In this document: positions 60,501 to 64,000 of the stretch, piece after piece
Position numbering within the stretch: the first letter of the stretch is position 1
Layout: each line of letters starts with the position of its first letter
Assembly: GCA_029783825.1 (NCBI GenBank)
Contig: JAREIK010003088.1
Location: 1,542,084-1,606,083 of the forward strand
DNA: 64,000 bases
Origin: Sapria himalayana
Taxonomy: Eukaryota; Streptophyta; Magnoliopsida; Malpighiales; Rafflesiaceae
Reading direction: 5' to 3'
Notes under the pieces: model-generated
Told to the model about the DNA's origin: nothing
The model's input: the letters and a program-made list of their open reading frames with translations, nothing else
The model's database searches: none
Position numbers and translations under genes: made by a program

Positions 60501-63500
60501 TTGTAGTTCGATTGGCAAAGAGGCAAGCCACCTGACCATGTGGTCGCGAGTTCAATCCCCAGGGATGTCAAATATTCGCCCAGGGGTATTTTCTATTCCT
60601 AGTGAGGCTCCGACCCCAGCACCCTAAGGACCATATATGAGCCAAGAGATAATATGGAATGAGTTTTAAAGAAGAAAAACAAATAATTACTTTATTATCC
60701 AAAGGAATGTCAAATACGCACCCCCCGGGGTATTTTTGTAAAATACTCTATTCGGATTGCTGGCACGAAAGTGTTACATGCTCCAACTTGAGGTGTCAAA
60801 CGGGCCGGGACGGGCCGGCCCTTTTTTTAGGGCACGATCATGCTTCCGTGCCGGGCCGGGCACGGTTACTGTATCGTGCCGTGCCCGGCCCGACACGGTT
60901 TAAAAAAACCAGGCCCGGCACTGCCCGTAGGCACGGCAGGCCATGTCGTGCCTTGCGTGGCCCGCTCGGGCTTGCCTGTCCGAGCGGTTCGGGATACGGG
61001 GGACCGCGGGTCGGGTCGAATCAGACCCGACCCGTGGTCTTTTTTTGAATTATCGGGCATCGTGGGGTCGGGCTCATGGGACACCCGGCACGGGATAACC
61101 CGTGGCGGTGTGCCGTGCCGCAGGGCGAACAAATACGAGCCAGGCACGGCACGGCTCGTGCCAAACACGGGCACAGCACGGGCCCGGGCACGGAATTTTT
61201 CCGTGCCGGGCCGGGCCGGGCCGGCCCGGTTGACACCTCTAGCTTAGACCCCGAGGCCATGAGGACCATATATGAGCCAAGAGATAGCATGAAATGGGTT
61301 TTTAAAAAAAAACAAACAATTTCTTTATTATCCAAAAGAATATCAAATACACACCCCGGGGTATTTTTGTAAAACACTTCATATTGTTGGCACGGGGGGG
61401 ATGTTACGTGCTCCAACCCCGAGGCCTTGAGGATCATATATGAGCGAAGGATTAATACGAAATGAATTTAAAAAATAAATAAATAATTCCTTGATTATTT
61501 AAAGACAATACCGTTGAAAGAAGGGATTCCTGATGGCCACGGGCGCTTGAGCCTCAAGGAAAATGGAGACGGGTACATGGGGAAAGTAGTTAACGGCTCG
61601 ATCTCCCACAGAGAAACTCTTGGCTGCCTCTCTCCGGCCGTTGATTCATCCCAGCCAACCTGCACTTACATGTTCGGTAAAAACAAACCCAACATTTACT
61701 AATCCAATCACAACCTGACACTCAATGGCTATCAAAAAAAAAAAAAAGACAAGCATACCCTCACGGAGCGCCAGTGCGAATTTGGCCAACGAACCGGATC
61801 CAAATCACATATGCCGGTTATTGTTCCCATGTAGCTGCACATTAAAAAAAATCAAAAAAAAAAAAATCTAAATTAATTATCCATAAAATATCTATGTTAA
61901 TTTAAGAATAAAAAAAAAATACAATATTCTAAATTATTTTCAAGACTCAACTCAATGCATATTTAATTTTTATAACTTAATTTTTATTTTCAAGACTAGA
62001 CATGATGAGTCTCGAATCTGAGACTTACTACCATTTGATAAAGATACTTATTATTACATCAATCCACAGGGCTTAACTGATAATATAAAGTTATACTCAG
62101 TGAACAAAGTTCCTACTTAGCATGAGATCTAAGAGAAATTAATATCTTGACAATCTTATTCTTAAAAATCAGAAAAATTACATCTGACGAGTCTCGACCC
62201 AGAAACCTACTAGTGTTTGATAAGAGCACTTATCATTACATCAAGGAACAAAGATTAACTGATAATAAGAAGTTATAGAAGGTGCATAAGTCTCCCATTA
62301 ATAACTTGATAATCTTATTCCTAAAAATTAAAGAAATTATAACTGATAAGTCTCAAACTCAATAGATACTACTATTTGATGAAGATATTTATCATTACAT
62401 TAAGACATAAGGCTTAGTTGATAATAAAAAGTCATACTCAGTATACAAATCTCCTGCTTTGCACAAGGTCTAGAAGATAATAATTAGATGTGTCAACCGG
62501 GCCGGGCCGGACCGGGCCAGCTCGCGGCACGGCAAACTGGCACGGGTTTATCCCGTGCCAGGTGTCCCGTGAGCCCGACCCCATGATGCCCCTCCCGCAA
62601 AAAAAGACCCCGGGTCGGGTCTGATTTGACCCTACCCGCGGTCCCCCGTATTCAGAACCGCTCGGACAAGCAAACCCGAGCGGGCCAGGCTTTTTTAAAC
62701 CGTGTCGTGCCAGGCCCGGCACGGAAGCACGATCGTGCCCTAAAATAGCGGGCCGGGCCGGCCCGTCCCGGCCCATTTGACACCTCTAATAATAATATCA
62801 TAATACGCTTATTTATGAAAATCAAAGAGACTATATTTGATGAATTTTAAAACCTATACATATCACTCTTTAATTGAAGACACTTGTCATCACATCATTG
62901 CATGAGCTCTCCTAGCACGAAGTCTAGAAGAGATTAATATCTCAACAACCATATTCCTAAAAATCAAAGAAATTACATCTGATGAGTCCCAATTCCAAAA
63001 TCTACTACCCTTTAATGAAAACATTTATCATTACATCAATGGACAGGGCTTAACTGATAATAAAAAATTATACCATGCGCATAAGTCTCGTGCTTATCAC
63101 GAAGCCTAGAAGAGATTAATAACTAGATAATCTTATTCCTAAACATTAGAGAGGCTAAAACTGATCAGTCTCAAACTCGAGACCTACTATCATTTGACGA
63201 AAACACTCATCATTACCTTAATACACAATGCTTAATTGATAATAAAAAGTTGTAATTAGGGTACAAATCTCCTACTTAGCACAATATCTAAGAGAGATTA
63301 ATATATTAATATCGTTATTTATAAAAATCATAGAGGTGTCATCAGATTAATGCACAACCCCTACTTGCAGATTAATATCTTAGCACACTTACCATCACAC
63401 CAAGGTGTAGACTAGTCATCAAGGAGAGACGAGAGAGTGCCAGGGAGAATACTAATCAATAGATATGTCTTAACCTATCTATATGCAACACAAATGCATC

Positions 63501-63944
63501 CATAGCAACAAAAAAAAAAAAAATTCTCACAGATCCCTATGATAGAGGGATGAGCCAAATTTTATACATACCGGCGGACACTTGATTCTTCGGTCTCAAA
63601 TAGCATTCTAAAGCGCATACCAATAGAGACTCGGGTATGATAGACCGCTTTCACGTACTTGGATAGTGGAATCACAAATTCTGATGGGCTGGCTCTGATT
63701 TTAAAAAAAAAATTCTAAAAAACAAGAAAAAAAAAAACTTTAGGGGAACAATTCGCAGGCGAACTAGAAAAGCACAGGCCTTGGGTTGTAGAATATGGTA
63801 AAGCGGCTATTTGTTGCTGCAGCATGAGATGCAGCAGCAAGGAGCCCCAGGTGCATGCTATCACTAGATAACACAGATGAAGGCATGACCGTTTGGTGCC
63901 GACAAGCCCGCCGGATGCCTAGAAGTAGCTGATTCTTTTCATTC
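57542..63944 (-). CDS. Auxin response factor, ARF7/ARF19 type, 3' portion (7 exons)
   Basis: Activator-class ARF that binds auxin response elements and is repressed by Aux/IAA proteins. Minus-strand exons: 63944-63780, 63694-63572, 61834-61759, 61659-61512, 60462-59198, 58010-57820, 57749-57542 (TAA at 57544-57542). The first base completes a Trp codon, so the B3 domain continues beyond the window. Order: end of B3 ([13 protein letters not shown]), Auxin_resp region ([90 protein letters not shown]), [13 protein letters not shown], then a long glutamine-rich middle region ending in GTFVK. The PB1 domain follows ([51 protein letters not shown]). The glutamine-rich middle region and this C-terminus place it with ARF7/ARF19 (also the ARF5 group), not ARF6/8. 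Six of the seven exons join cleanly at GT-AG sites; the first junction shown needs a GC donor (see findings). Confidence 0.93.
58060..59170. repeat. Minisatellite filling the ARF intron before the PB1 exon
   Basis: On the plus strand most units share a core GCAGCCATAGCAGA. Sub-arrays: 31-bp units ending GGGATAGAAAGAATGTA (about 58185-58400), 32-33-bp units with AAAGAGAGAGGAAAGGAAG (about 58510-58630), 29-30-bp units with GAGAGAGGAAGCAAGTTGGA (about 58640-58980), and a 27-bp unit with TTGCAGAAACAGATGAAGG (about 58985-59160, six copies). It occupies about 90% of the 1187-bp intron (59197-58011). Confidence 0.93.
59945..60140 (-). repeat. CAG/CAA/CAT repeat encoding a Gln/His tract in the ARF middle region
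   Basis: Inside the large ARF exon the minus strand carries CAG-rich coding repeats (CTG on the plus strand). They encode runs of four to eight Gln broken by His, such as [19 protein letters not shown], then [10 protein letters not shown]. Gln-rich middle regions are normal in activator ARFs. The run length is likely variable between individuals. Confidence 0.92.
60490..61505. repeat. About 190-bp tandem repeat in the ARF intron, split by a MITE
   Basis: Units share GACCATATATGAGCCAAGAG, TTTATTATCCAAAAGAATAT, ACACCCCGGGGTATTTTTGT and GTTACGTGCTCCAACCCC. They lie at about 60600-60787, 61250-61425 and 61426-61505 (partial). The first unit follows a SINE-like body (about 60505-60620) with a B box GTCGCGAGTTCAATCCCC. 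MITE copy K sits exactly at the junction between units 1 and 2. Confidence 0.8.
60788..61241. mobile_element. GC-rich hAT-like MITE (family 1), copy K, reverse orientation
   Basis: 454 bp from TTGAGGTGTCAAACGGG to GGTTGACACCTCTA. The hairpin and core are in the opposite orientation to copies A-F (AGACCCGACCCGTGGTC then TTTTTTTGAA). The flanks GCTCCAAC and GCTTAGAC agree at 5 of 8. Comparison with the intact repeat junction (GCTCCAACCCCGAGG at 61410-61424) supports GCTCCAAC as the original target. Confidence 0.9.
61975..63365 (-). repeat. Head-to-tail array of SINE-like units in an ARF intron
   Basis: About seven minus-strand units, each roughly 150-180 bp, lie between ARF exons (intron 63571-61835). 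Plus-strand landmarks recur in order: AGGTTAATATCTTGACAATC, TCTTATTCCTAAAAATCA, GATGAGTCTCGAACCC-type B-box complement, GATAAAGATACTTATCATTACATCAA, TTGATAATAAAAAGTTATAC. They start near 61975, 62105, 62285, 62440 (split by MITE copy L), 62920, 63100 and 63270. Similarity is uneven, so the array is old. Confidence 0.75.
62485..62788. mobile_element. GC-rich hAT-like MITE (family 1), copy L
   Basis: 304 bp from TAGATGTGTCAACCGGG to ATTTGACACCTCTA with a perfect 8-bp duplication ATAATAAT (62477-62484, 62789-62796). It has the core CCCCTCCCGCAAAAAAA and both hairpin arms. It is inserted in one unit of the SINE-like array. Confidence 0.92.
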
Positions 63945-64000
63945 CTGAAACAAGAACAGTTTTTTTTTTTCTCTCTCAGAATCATGGTGCGAGCTAGCCT

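Overview
The window is nuclear DNA of a flowering plant. It holds GT-AG introns and six angiosperm gene families, with AT-rich introns and intergenic DNA full of non-autonomous transposons and microsatellites. The ARF protein segment resembles monocot ARF19-type proteins more than eudicot ones, so a non-grass monocot is my best guess, held weakly.

Layout. (1) 83-332 (+) is the last exon of a class I alpha-1,2-mannosidase. (2) 2734-30859 (+) is a complete 27-exon vacuolar ABCC1/ABCC2-type transporter. Joining the exons at splice sites gives one uninterrupted frame of 1619 residues. (3) 31003-38905 (-) is a complete 5-exon DUF630/DUF632 (NRG2-like) gene of 656 residues, tail-to-tail with the ABCC gene and only 143 bp away. 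(4) 40632-41213 (+) is an intronless secreted PMEI/invertase-inhibitor-like gene, head-to-head with the DUF632 gene across a promoter interval carrying two minisatellites. (5) About 41.6-47.3 kb is gene-free: a Tourist-like MITE, then a degenerate telomere-like (TTTAGGG-type) and AT-rich repeat block interrupted by a short Copia-type LTR element. (6) 48144-54207 (+) is a 6-exon remorin gene of 473 residues. (7) 57542-63944 (-) is the 3' portion of an ARF7/ARF19-type auxin response factor that runs off the right edge.

Repeats. A GC-rich hAT-like MITE family (TIR TAGAGGTGTCAA, 8-bp target duplications) has about 16 copies. Two other families with hAT-like features (8-bp duplications), two Tourist-like MITEs with TAA/TTA duplications and a tRNA-derived SINE-like family are also present. 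The hAT-like elements repeatedly sit inside the SINE-like copies, twice at almost the same base. SINE-like units also form head-to-tail arrays in an ARF intron and an ABCC intron.

The genes do not form a pathway; this is an ordinary plant gene neighbourhood. I saw no CRISPR, rRNA, tRNA or biosynthetic cluster. The most unusual material is the repeat architecture: nested MITEs, SINE arrays, an intronic minisatellite whose frame stays open next to the ARF PB1 exon, and a possible GC-AG intron in the ARF gene.
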